From Treponema sp. UBA1240 (GTDB lineage: Bacteria > Spirochaetota > Spirochaetia > Treponematales > Treponemataceae): a DNA stretch of 8,043 nucleotides. The notes under the pieces are model-generated. The model was not told where the DNA came from. It made no database searches and was given only the letters and a program-made list of their open reading frames with translations. A program made the position numbers and the translations under genes. The stretch lies in the NCBI GenBank assembly GCA_002308875.1, contig DBWK01000044.1, positions 10,981-19,023 on the forward strand. Direction: 5' to 3'. Of the stretch, positions 1-6,629 are shown piece by piece. Within the stretch, counting starts at the first letter, position 1; each line of letters starts with the position of its first letter.

Positions 1-696
1 GGTTACGGTTCAATGCTTATTGAATCAGCTCTTGGTATCATATCTTTGATTGCTGTTGGTATGGTATGGGACAAATGGACCAACAAGGGATTCGGTTCTC
101 CTTCCGCTGCTTTCGGTGCAGGTATTGCAACAATGTTCGGTAAAGAAGGTACAGGCATTTACAGCACAATCAATGCTTTGCTCACACTTGCAGTTTCTGT
201 ATTCGCTCTTACTTCTCTTGATACAGGTACACGTCTCAGCCGTTTTATGTTCAGCGAATTGTTCCTTAAAGACGATGAAAACACTTGGAAAGACGCAAAA
301 GGTATACGCAAGCTTTTTGCTCATCCTTTGTTCGGAACAACTTTGATGGTTGTTGTAGGTTGTGTTCTCGGCGGTCTTTCACTCTCACAGATTTGGGGAT
401 TGTTCGGTGCTGCAAACCAGCTTCTTGCAGGTATTGCCCTTATGGCAGTTGCCGCATGGCTGGGTGAAGTAGGAAAGAACAACAAAATGTTCTTTATTCC
501 TATGGTATTCATGCTTGCCGCAACATTAACATTCCTTGTTAAAACAGTAATCGCAAAATGCGGTGCTGTCGCAAAGGGTGCTCCTTGGGGTGACTGGTTC
601 CAGCTGATTTTTGCTCTTGCAATGGTTGTTCTTGCTGTTATCCTTATTATTGAAGGAATCCAGACTTTTGCAAAACAATCAAAGTCAAAAAAATAA
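1..696 (+). CDS. cstA: Carbon starvation protein CstA family transporter, C-terminal part (5' end outside window)
   Basis: The reading frame is open from base 1 (Gly-Tyr-Gly-Ser before the first Met at 13) to TAA at 694-696, so about 231 C-terminal residues are seen and the true start lies upstream. The protein is very hydrophobic, with about five membrane segments separated by short loops. Two stretches are typical of CstA: the segment around 208-252 with a Leu-Asp-Thr-Gly-Thr-Arg-Leu-Ser-Arg-Phe core, and the segment around 388-450 with Trp-Gly-Leu-Phe-Gly-Ala-Ala-Asn-Gln-Leu-Leu-Ala. CstA proteins are inner-membrane carriers; characterised members take up peptides or pyruvate, often under carbon limitation. 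The substrate here cannot be told. The tail ends in Lys/Ser-rich residues, as expected for a cytosolic end. A strong terminator follows 20 bases after the stop, so this is the last gene of its transcript. The family assignment is confident; the substrate is unknown. Confidence 0.93.
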   Translation, partial: GYGSMLIESALGIISLIAVGMVWDKWTNKGFGSPSAAFGAGIATMFGKEGTGIYSTINALLTLAVSVFALTSLDTGTRLSRFMFSELFLKDDENTWKDAKGIRKLFAHPLFGTTLMVVVGCVLGGLSLSQIWGLFGAANQLLAGIALMAVAAWLGEVGKNNKMFFIPMVFMLAATLTFLVKTVIAKCGAVAKGAPWGDWFQLIFALAMVVLAVILIIEGIQTFAKQSKSKK

Positions 697-715
697 ATAA
701 CCGGTAATAACCGTT

Positions 716-749
716 AAAAAGGCTGTCTAATTTAAGACAGCCTTTTTTT
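716..749 (+). terminator. Rho-independent terminator after cstA
   Basis: A perfect 8-bp stem is formed by GGCTGTCT (721-728) and AGACAGCC (735-742) with a 6-base loop, followed by seven T (743-749). Five A (716-720) precede the stem and could pair with the T tract, so it might also work on the opposite strand, although no - strand gene is seen nearby. It separates the CstA transcript from the SIMPL cluster. Confidence 0.93.
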
Positions 750-784
750 GTGTTCAAATACAAGAAACTTATGTTGATTATGGT

Positions 785-793
785 TGTTATCAT
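785..793 (+). promoter_or_regulatory. Putative extended -10 promoter for the SIMPL-NUDIX-acyltransferase cluster
   Basis: TG-T-TATCAT forms an extended -10 element (TG at 785-786; hexamer 788-793, five of six consensus bases). No good -35 hexamer lies 16-18 bases upstream (the bases are AAACTT-like), but extended -10 promoters tolerate that. Transcription would begin near 800, giving a leader of about 23 bases that contains the Shine-Dalgarno site. It sits just after the cstA terminator, where a new promoter is expected. Confidence 0.42.
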
Positions 794-807
794 TGTATCT
801 GAGTTTT

Positions 808-813
808 AAGGAG
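808..813 (+). promoter_or_regulatory. Ribosome binding site that fixes the SIMPL protein start
   Basis: AAGGAG lies nine bases before the ATG at 823. The frame can be extended upstream to a TTG at 784, but that start lacks such a site and would put 13 extra residues in front of a normal signal peptide. Confidence 0.85.
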
Positions 814-822
814 AATCTTTTA

Positions 823-1509
823 ATGAAAAAAATTACACTCTCTCTTTTGGTTGTATTTATCTGTGCAGCAGCTGTATTTGCACAGTCCGCAAGCCGTACA
901 ATTTCCGTTTCGGGCTCAGGCTCTGTAAAAGTTCCTGCTGACATGGCAAAACTCACTTTTTCTGTACTTACAAAAGAACAGACTGCGCTTGCTTCCGTTC
1001 AGAACAACGCCGCCAAAATGAATAAAGTATACGATGCCTTAAAAAAAATCGGCATTTCGGAAGATAACATCTCAACATCGAACTACAGCTTGTATCAGGA
1101 AAATTACTGGAAAGACGGCAAGGACTATCCGGGACTTTATGTTACATCGAACAACATTATCGTTGTACTTGACGATGTGGAAAAATCCGGTCTTGTTATT
1201 GATACAGCAATTGCCGCCGGTGTTAATCAGATGAACGGCATCTCGTTCCTTGTAAAAGACTCAAAGAAGGCTCTTGAGCAGGCACGCATTTTGGCGTTTC
1301 AGCAGGCAAAAGAAAAGGCTGAACTTTTTGCAAAAGAAGCCGGCTGCAAGCTTGGCAAGGTTATTAACATCATGGAAAACTCCGGTTCGTATCCTGTTGT
1401 GCGCGAATACGCAGACGGTGCAAAAATGGCCACTGCGAATGCGACAACAATTTCAGCCGGTCAGGATTCTGTAACGGCAAATGTTTCTGTCGTATTCGAG
1501 CTTAAATAG
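823..1509 (+). CDS. Exported SIMPL domain (DUF541) protein
   Basis: This is a 228-residue protein. Residues 1-20 are a classical signal peptide (Met-Lys-Lys, hydrophobic core, Val-Phe-Ala before Gln21), so the mature protein should be periplasmic or envelope-associated. Cys14 is not in a proper lipobox. The rest is one SIMPL/DUF541 domain: an N-terminal Ile-Ser-Val-Ser-Gly-x-Gly strand (27-33) followed by Val-Pro-Ala-Asp, a central region around Ile-Ser-Thr-Ser-Asn-Tyr-Ser (83-89), a helix rich in Ala, Lys and Glu (148-173), and a closing strand ending Val-Val-Phe-Glu-Leu-Lys. Family members are found in many bacterial envelopes and have been linked to oxidative-stress tolerance or oligomeric envelope assemblies, but the biochemical role is unsettled. 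The ATG at 823 is chosen for its Shine-Dalgarno site and signal peptide. It is first in a cluster whose next gene starts on the base after its stop. The family call is firm; the function is unknown. Confidence 0.92.
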   Translation: MKKITLSLLVVFICAAAVFAQSASRTISVSGSGSVKVPADMAKLTFSVLTKEQTALASVQNNAAKMNKVYDALKKIGISEDNISTSNYSLYQENYWKDGKDYPGLYVTSNNIIVVLDDVEKSGLVIDTAIAAGVNQMNGISFLVKDSKKALEQARILAFQQAKEKAELFAKEAGCKLGKVINIMENSGSYPVVREYADGAKMATANATTISAGQDSVTANVSVVFELK

Positions 1510-2001
1510 ATGATCAACACAACCTTATGCTATCTTGAAAAGAACGCCTCATATCTGATGATTCACCGCACAAAGAAAAAGAATGACTGTAACCACGACA
1601 AATGGATAGGCATAGGTGGAAAGTTTGAAGACGGCGAAAGCCCTTGGGACTGCGTGCGCCGTGAAGTGCGCGAAGAAACCGGTATAATCCTTAAAAAAGC
1701 GGAATACAGGGGAATTGTTACCTTTGTTTCGTATGAAGAAAACCAAACATATTATGAACTGATGCATCTCTTTTGGTGCGGTGATTTTGAAGAACCTGCC
1801 TTGCCGGTTGTCTGCGACGAAGGCGACCTTGAGTGGGTCCCGAAGTCGGAGATGAACAAGCTTCCTCACTGGAAGGGCGACGAGATTTTCCTTGATTTGC
1901 TGGATAAAAATGTACCTTTCTTTTCCCTCAAACTTGAATACCAAAACGGCAGACTTGTAAACAGTGTACTTGAACCAACTGCAGCAGGAAAAATCAAATG
2001 A
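1510..2001 (+). CDS. NUDIX hydrolase, MutT/8-oxo-dGTP diphosphatase-like
   Basis: This is a 163-residue NUDIX protein. The full Nudix box G-x5-E-x7-R-E-U-x-E-E-x-G-U is present at residues 37-59, with metal-binding Arg51-Glu52 and Glu55-Glu56 all intact, so it should hydrolyse a nucleoside diphosphate linked to another moiety using Mg2+. The N-terminal Asn-Thr-Thr-Leu-Cys-Tyr and the His-Asp-Lys-Trp-Ile-Gly-Ile-Gly before the box resemble the short proteins annotated as 8-oxo-dGTP diphosphatases in Firmicutes and spirochetes, which would make it a nucleotide-pool cleaner. NUDIX substrates are hard to predict, so this is a family-level call. The ATG lies directly after the TAG of the SIMPL gene and has only a weak GAG as a ribosome site, so translation probably depends on coupling to the upstream gene. 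Its own stop overlaps the next start. Confidence 0.92.
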   Translation: MINTTLCYLEKNASYLMIHRTKKKNDCNHDKWIGIGGKFEDGESPWDCVRREVREETGIILKKAEYRGIVTFVSYEENQTYYELMHLFWCGDFEEPALPVVCDEGDLEWVPKSEMNKLPHWKGDEIFLDLLDKNVPFFSLKLEYQNGRLVNSVLEPTAAGKIK

Positions 2002-3278
2002 AAACAGTTGTTAAAGAGCTTGAATATGAAAAAGTAATTGCACTTCCGCGTGAAAAGGCACAAAAGCCGGTAAAACCTGTACTTTTCTGGCGTTGGCTTA
2101 TGAAAACACTCGGAAACGCCGAGCTTAAATCCGTGAATTTTAAGGCAAATTATTTCGGCATGGAAATACTTGGTAAAAAGGAACCATGTCTTGTTCTGAT
2201 GAATCATTCATGTTTTATGGATCTTGAAATTGCCGAAAGTGTAATGTATCCTCGTCCGCTGAACATTGTCTGCACGAGCGACGGCTTTGTCGGCAAAAAC
2301 TGGCTCATGCGCCAAATCGGGTGCATTCCTACAAACAAATTTGTTACTGATTTTATGCTTGTAAAGAATATGAAATACGCGCTCGAAACGCTAAAAAGCT
2401 CCGTCCTGATGTATCCCGAAGCAAGCTACAGCTTTGACGGCACGGCAACACCGCTGCCCGATACGCTCGGTAAATGCCTCAAACTTCTCAAAGTGCCTGT
2501 TGTGATGATTCGCACCTACGGCGCATTCGCACATGATCCGTTGTACAACAATCTTCAGAAACGTAAAGTTGACGTAAGCGCTGAAGTAAAATACCTTTTG
2601 TCGCCGGAAGAAATCGACAGAAAAACGGTTGATGAGCTGAATGAGGTGCTTAAAAATGAATTTACGTTTGATAACTGGAAGTGGCAGCAGGTAAACAATG
2701 TGCACATAACCGAGCCGTTCCGCGCGGACTGCCTGAACCGCGTGCTTTATAAATGCTGTAACTGCGGCACTGAAGGCAGAATGCTCGGCAAAGGTACCCA
2801 ACTCAAATGCGGTGAATGCGGCGCAATGTGGCAGCTTGCCGAGAACGGCTTTCTTGAGCCGCAAACTTCGCTCAAAGATTCCGGGCGGAATTTCCGCCAT
2901 GTGCCTGACTGGTTCAGCTGGCAGCGCGAACAGGTTCGTGTAGAGATTGCTGCCGGCACATATCGGCTTGATGTTCCAGTAGAAATCTACATGATGGTAA
3001 ATACAAAAGCAATCTATCATGTCGGTTCAGGAAAACTTACCCATTCCGAAAAAGGTTTCGTGCTTGATGGATGTGACGGCAAGCTTCACTACGAACAAAA
3101 GCCGTGCGAAAGCTACAGCCTTTATTCCGACTACTTTTGGTACGAAATCGGTGATATGATTTGCATAGGCAACATGAAAGAGCTTTATTACTGCTTCCCC
3201 AAGAGTGCCGGTGATATTGCAGCCAAAGCCCGAATTGCCACCGAAGAATTGTACAAACTTAATAAGGTTTGTCGTTAA
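1998..3278 (+). CDS. PlsC-type lysophospholipid/1-acyl-glycerol-3-phosphate acyltransferase with zinc ribbon and extra C-terminal domain
   Basis: This 426-residue protein begins with an acyltransferase domain (about residues 45-240). The catalytic H-x4-D motif is seen as Asn69-His70...Asp75. A Tyr-Pro-Glu (139-141) stands where the family has Phe-Pro-Glu-Gly, followed by Ser-Tyr-Ser, and a hydrophobic Val-Pro-Val-Val-Met-Ile (166-171) matches the last PlsC motif. It should transfer an acyl chain to a lyso-lipid on the cytoplasmic face of the membrane; which lyso-lipid is unknown. No long membrane segment is visible. After it come two CxxCG knuckles (Cys253/Cys256 and Cys271/Cys274), a likely zinc ribbon, and then about 145 residues rich in Tyr, Trp and Gly that I do not recognise. 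Usual PlsC proteins are about 200-260 residues, so this is much longer. The ATG overlaps the NUDIX stop by four bases, with AGGAA at 1986-1990 as ribosome site. The acyltransferase call is confident; the C-terminal role is open. Confidence 0.86.
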   Translation: MKTVVKELEYEKVIALPREKAQKPVKPVLFWRWLMKTLGNAELKSVNFKANYFGMEILGKKEPCLVLMNHSCFMDLEIAESVMYPRPLNIVCTSDGFVGKNWLMRQIGCIPTNKFVTDFMLVKNMKYALETLKSSVLMYPEASYSFDGTATPLPDTLGKCLKLLKVPVVMIRTYGAFAHDPLYNNLQKRKVDVSAEVKYLLSPEEIDRKTVDELNEVLKNEFTFDNWKWQQVNNVHITEPFRADCLNRVLYKCCNCGTEGRMLGKGTQLKCGECGAMWQLAENGFLEPQTSLKDSGRNFRHVPDWFSWQREQVRVEIAAGTYRLDVPVEIYMMVNTKAIYHVGSGKLTHSEKGFVLDGCDGKLHYEQKPCESYSLYSDYFWYEIGDMICIGNMKELYYCFPKSAGDIAAKARIATEELYKLNKVCR

Positions 3279-3330
3279 CGAATAACAAGATATTCATAAA
3301 ACTAAAAATTTGTTATATGTACAAAGCAGG

Positions 3331-3360
3331 GTAACATTCTTGTCTTTTTTTATTTATAAT
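3331..3360 (+). promoter_or_regulatory. Putative promoter of the efflux operon, placed for a leaderless transcript
   Basis: A perfect TATAAT lies at 3355-3360, with GTAACA (3331-3336, four of six -35 bases) 18 bases upstream. Transcription would start about seven bases after the -10, which is the A of the ATG at 3367. A second, weaker pair is TTGTTA (3310-3315) with TAACAT (3332-3337), spaced 16 bases; it would start near 3345 and give a leader of about 22 bases, also without a Shine-Dalgarno site. Which one is used cannot be told from sequence. Confidence 0.5.
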
Positions 3361-3366
3361 TAATGT

Positions 3367-4842
3367 ATGGACATAAGGAAAAAAAGACAACATATTCTTT
3401 TAATCACATTGCTGCTTATTTCGCTCAACGTATTCGCGCAGGAAACAAAATCGGCAAAATCGGAACAGGCTTTGCCGGATGTAAAAACGCTTCTCCTTTC
3501 TTATGTGGAAAATGATTCAGAACTTAAAAACCTTACTCTCACCGCAAAAAAAACTGCTCTGTCATATCAGTCTACACTGATTGACAACGGCTTTGATATT
3601 ACGCTTTCAACCGGAAATGTAACTATCCGTGCAAATAAAGACGGAAAAACAATCAGCGCAAAGCCTTCCGTAAAAGCAACAATCCCGCAGGCTTCCAATT
3701 TGAGTTTAACCGGACAGGCAAATTTAAATTCCTCCAATTCAAACTCAATAATAAGCGATACTTCTTTTTCTCTTGGAGTGGATATAATCTCTTCCGCTAC
3801 GGCTGCCAACAAAATTACGCTGTTAAAGGCTGAACGCTCTGTTATTGAAGCGCAGCGAAAAATAGAAAAACGAGCAATTGAGGTTGAAAAAGAGTTTTAT
3901 ACCTCATTAAAGAGTATTCTTTCTTCCATAAATTCAATAATGACCAAAAAAGAAACCCTCTATAATGATACACTTGATTTTGAAGCAAAAAAAGCTCAGG
4001 GATATTCAACAGTATCTTCCACATACCGGCAGGCGGAACTAAAGGTTATTTCCGATCAGCATGAGATAGAAAGCGCGATACATTCGTTCATTTATGACTG
4101 CACCGTTTTTTATAAAAAATGCGGTTATGATATTCAGATTGATGAAAATACAGAGCTTATGCATTTTGTTCCTTTTGGTATAGAAGAAGTTGAACCCAAG
4201 GATGTAAAATCTTTGGATAAGGAATTGTATTCGCAGATAGAAAGTTCAAAATGGACTTACAGTATCAATTCGATGGAACGCGGTGCAAAAAAAACTTACA
4301 GCCTTACGGCGAATGCGGGCTACACGTTTGATAATACTACGACTAAAAGTAATTCTGTGGACGCAGGCGTTTCCGGCACAATCGGTGGTCTTACACTCGG
4401 AGCTGAAGTAAGTGTTCCTGCCGGCGGCACTAAGGCTGATAGTTCTCCTGCGATAACGCTAAGCGCGTCAATAAATCCGAACACTTTTCGTAAGAATGAG
4501 ATTACAAAACAGCAGAACGGGCTTACGGAGCAGCAGGAACTCCTCGCAATAGAAACTGCACAGGCAGATTACGAAACAAAGGTTGTGGAACTTCAGCAGA
4601 AGCTTTCTTCCCTAATGTGGGAAAAAGAATCCATAGAAAAAAGCATTTCGCTGTATGAGGACTTGGAAAAGGATATGTCAAAACTATACAAGCAGGGTTA
4701 TGTAACGGAAAATGACTACCTCGCCGCAAAAAACAGCTTGAACAGTAATATAATAAAAAAAATATCAAACCGTATAGATTTGATTATATATAATGATGAA
4801 GTTGTCTCAAACTTTGTAAATCAAAAATTTGAGATTAAATAG
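3367..4842 (+). CDS. TolC-family outer-membrane efflux protein
   Basis: This 491-residue protein has a signal peptide (basic residues 4-7, hydrophobic 10-23, cleavage after Ala24 before Gln). The mature part has the two-repeat TolC plan: a long helical coiled-coil-like stretch at about 150-240 and another at about 380-480, each with the Gly-Tyr turn motif (Gln211-Gly212-Tyr213 with Ala223-Glu224 downstream, and Gln443-Gly444-Tyr445 with Ala453-Ala454). Ser/Thr/Gly-rich stretches at 78-145 and 310-372 look like beta-strands of the outer-membrane barrel. It should form the trimeric exit duct for the ABC pump encoded downstream. It is divergent, and the call leans on architecture and neighbours. 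Two cysteines (245, 252) are close enough to form a disulfide. The ATG at 3367 is forced: an in-frame TAA lies six bases upstream, and the next Met is residue 192. No Shine-Dalgarno site precedes it. The adaptor gene follows after 12 bases. Confidence 0.87.
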   Translation: MDIRKKRQHILLITLLLISLNVFAQETKSAKSEQALPDVKTLLLSYVENDSELKNLTLTAKKTALSYQSTLIDNGFDITLSTGNVTIRANKDGKTISAKPSVKATIPQASNLSLTGQANLNSSNSNSIISDTSFSLGVDIISSATAANKITLLKAERSVIEAQRKIEKRAIEVEKEFYTSLKSILSSINSIMTKKETLYNDTLDFEAKKAQGYSTVSSTYRQAELKVISDQHEIESAIHSFIYDCTVFYKKCGYDIQIDENTELMHFVPFGIEEVEPKDVKSLDKELYSQIESSKWTYSINSMERGAKKTYSLTANAGYTFDNTTTKSNSVDAGVSGTIGGLTLGAEVSVPAGGTKADSSPAITLSASINPNTFRKNEITKQQNGLTEQQELLAIETAQADYETKVVELQQKLSSLMWEKESIEKSISLYEDLEKDMSKLYKQGYVTENDYLAAKNSLNSNIIKKISNRIDLIIYNDEVVSNFVNQKFEIK

Positions 4843-4854
4843 AAAGGTAAGAAC

Positions 4855-5928
4855 ATGAAAAAGAAAATCAAGATAATTATTATCTGTGTTTTTGTTTTGG
4901 TAATCATTGGAGCCGCTCTTGTAGTTTTGCGAACCATTCTTGGCTCCAAATCAAATGAAAAAGTTTTTTACACCGCAAATGTGGAAACCTATGAGAATGT
5001 GATAGAAATATCAGGCACGGTCGCAGCAGCTCAGGAACAGACCTTGCAGGCACTGAGCGCAGGAACCGTAACGGAAGTTTTGGTAAAGGCCGGTGACAAA
5101 GTTAAAAAAGGCGACATAATCCTTAAGCTGGATGATTCAGAGCAGATTTACAACCTTGAAAAACATGACTATAACATGGCTACAAAGCAGTTTTCCGCTT
5201 CGGCTCGTGAGTTAAAGCTTATGCAGACTGAACGTAATTCAATTCTGCAAAAGGTAAACGACCGCAAGGTTATAGCAACCTTTGACGGCATTATTGCGGA
5301 TTTAAAAGTTGCAGTCGGCGATTCGCTTGAAGCAAAAGATAAAATCGGCACATTGGTAAACACGGATTATCTTACGGCTGAGGTTGAAGTTACCGAAACG
5401 GATGTTGCAAAGCTTTCCGTTGGACAAAAAGTAATATTCAAATTTCCTGCTTACATCAAAGGTACTGTAGAAGGATACGTTACCGGCTGGCCCGCAATCG
5501 GTTCGGTAACTTCGCGCGGGGCGACCGTTGTGAACGTAAGTTTGCGGATAGACAATTATCCCGATGAGATTCTACCGTATTTTTCGTTTACGGGAAAAAT
5601 CGAAATAAGCCCCACCGAGAGTTATGTTGTTGTTTCGCGGTATGCAATAGGTTACGAGAACAAAGAACCTTACGTTGTTCTGGCTAAAGGCGAACAGAAA
5701 AAATCTGTAAAGGTTGAACCTTACGGAAGGGAATATGTAAAGGTCTTGGAAGGACTTGAAGGCGGTGAAGTGCTTTTGCAGCAGACTGCACCTAAGCTTT
5801 CTGGTATGAGCAGAAACAAAAACACCGGAATGCCTGCAGCCGGAAGTAAGTCCGGCGGAACTGGAATGTCTCCTGCGGGCGGATTTGGCGGTGGAATGCC
5901 TTCAGGCGGAATGCCACCTTCAAGGTAG
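4855..5928 (+). CDS. HlyD/MacA-type periplasmic adaptor (membrane fusion protein)
   Basis: This is a 357-residue inner-membrane-anchored adaptor. Residues 7-26 are a single hydrophobic segment after Lys-rich residues, with no lipobox, so it probably stays as an anchor. The first half of the biotinyl-lipoyl domain is at 63-93 (Gly-Thr-Val-Thr-Glu-Val and Gly-Asp-x-Val-x-x-Gly-Asp). A helical hairpin of only about 44 residues (95-138) follows, then the second lipoyl half (139-168, with Phe-Asp-Gly-Ile-Ile), a beta-barrel (172-250) and a membrane-proximal region (255-312). Such proteins link a MacB-type transporter to a TolC channel. The hairpin is shorter than in MacA. The last 40 residues are Gly/Met/Ser/Pro-rich with four Gly-Met pairs, looking disordered. 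The ribosome site AAAGG (4843-4847) lies seven bases before the ATG; the ATPase gene starts 11 bases after the stop. The family call is confident. Confidence 0.92.
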   Translation: MKKKIKIIIICVFVLVIIGAALVVLRTILGSKSNEKVFYTANVETYENVIEISGTVAAAQEQTLQALSAGTVTEVLVKAGDKVKKGDIILKLDDSEQIYNLEKHDYNMATKQFSASARELKLMQTERNSILQKVNDRKVIATFDGIIADLKVAVGDSLEAKDKIGTLVNTDYLTAEVEVTETDVAKLSVGQKVIFKFPAYIKGTVEGYVTGWPAIGSVTSRGATVVNVSLRIDNYPDEILPYFSFTGKIEISPTESYVVVSRYAIGYENKEPYVVLAKGEQKKSVKVEPYGREYVKVLEGLEGGEVLLQQTAPKLSGMSRNKNTGMPAAGSKSGGTGMSPAGGFGGGMPSGGMPPSR

Positions 5929-5939
5929 GAAGGACGTTT

Positions 5940-6614
5940 ATGGAAAACGTAGTCAGTTTGGTTGATGTTGTTAAAACTTACATAATGGGCGATAACGAAG
6001 TTCGTGCGCTGCGCGGAGTAAGTTTTGACATTGAGCAGGGAGAATTTGTCTCAATAATGGGACCGTCCGGTTCGGGTAAATCCACATGCATGAACATGAT
6101 AGGCTGCCTTGACCGCCCGACCAGCGGTATTGTTAAGATTAACGGACGCGAAACTGCAAAAATGAATGAAAAGGAACTTTCTGTTCTGCGCAATCAGACA
6201 ATAGGCTTTGTATTTCAGCAGTATCATTTGATTTCTTCCATGAATGTGATAGAAAATGTGATGCTGCCTCTTAAGTATCAGAAAGTTGAAAAAAGCCTGC
6301 GCTACGAGCGGGCGGAAGAAGTTTTGGAAGCGGTTGGGCTTACTGAGCGTATTCATCACAAGCCGAATGAACTATCGGGCGGTCAAAAGCAAAGAGTTGC
6401 GATTGCCCGCGCTATGATAACAAAACCAAAAATCCTTTTGGCGGATGAGCCGACCGGTGCGCTCGATTCGGAAACAGGAAAACAGGTTATGGAAATGTTC
6501 CGCATGATTAACGGTGAACAGAATACTACGGTAATCATCGTAACGCACGACCCCCGAATCGGTGAATCAACAAAACGGTGCATAAGAATTTTGGACGGAC
6601 AGATTGTGGAATAA
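5940..6614 (+). CDS. ABC transporter ATP-binding protein, MacB/LolD type
   Basis: This is a 224-residue nucleotide-binding subunit of normal length. All motifs are present: Walker A Gly-Pro-Ser-Gly-Ser-Gly-Lys-Ser-Thr (41-49), Q-loop Gln93, signature Leu-Ser-Gly-Gly-Gln (145-149), Walker B ending Leu-Ala-Asp-Glu-Pro (167-171) with catalytic Glu170, D-loop Gly-Ala-Leu-Asp (173-176) and switch His203. The Met-Asn-Met-Ile-Gly-Cys-Leu-Asp-Arg-Pro after Walker A is typical of the MacB/LolD/FtsE group. It hydrolyses ATP in the cytoplasm to drive the permease encoded next; in E. coli MacB the two are one polypeptide, here they are separate. The ribosome site AGGAAGGA (5927-5934) overlaps the stop of the adaptor gene, five bases before the ATG. 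The gap to the permease gene is 15 bases. The identification is very sure; the substrate is unknown. Confidence 0.97.
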   Translation: MENVVSLVDVVKTYIMGDNEVRALRGVSFDIEQGEFVSIMGPSGSGKSTCMNMIGCLDRPTSGIVKINGRETAKMNEKELSVLRNQTIGFVFQQYHLISSMNVIENVMLPLKYQKVEKSLRYERAEEVLEAVGLTERIHHKPNELSGGQKQRVAIARAMITKPKILLADEPTGALDSETGKQVMEMFRMINGEQNTTVIIVTHDPRIGESTKRCIRILDGQIVE

Positions 6615-6629
6615 GATGTTGGAGACTGT

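Noticed and set aside
784..822. TTG at 784 as the start of the SIMPL gene, giving 13 more residues.
   Set aside because: The ATG at 823 has AAGGAG nine bases upstream and begins a normal signal peptide; the longer form would bury the signal behind extra residues, and the putative -10 overlaps the TTG.
856..870. Cys14 in the SIMPL signal peptide as a lipoprotein cleavage site.
   Set aside because: The residues before it (Val-Phe-Ile) do not fit a lipobox, and a good signal peptidase I site follows at Val-Phe-Ala before Gln21.
2391..3020. Long open frame on the - strand inside the acyltransferase gene (209 codons).
   Set aside because: It is antisense to a gene with clear domain motifs, has no ribosome site or recognisable domain, and is Cys/His/Phe-rich in the way expected for a shadow frame.
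3279..3351. Possible intrinsic terminator after the acyltransferase gene (weak inverted repeats before a T7 run).
   Set aside because: The stems are six to seven mostly A-T pairs with loops of 21 or 47 bases and are not next to the T run, so they are unlikely to terminate.
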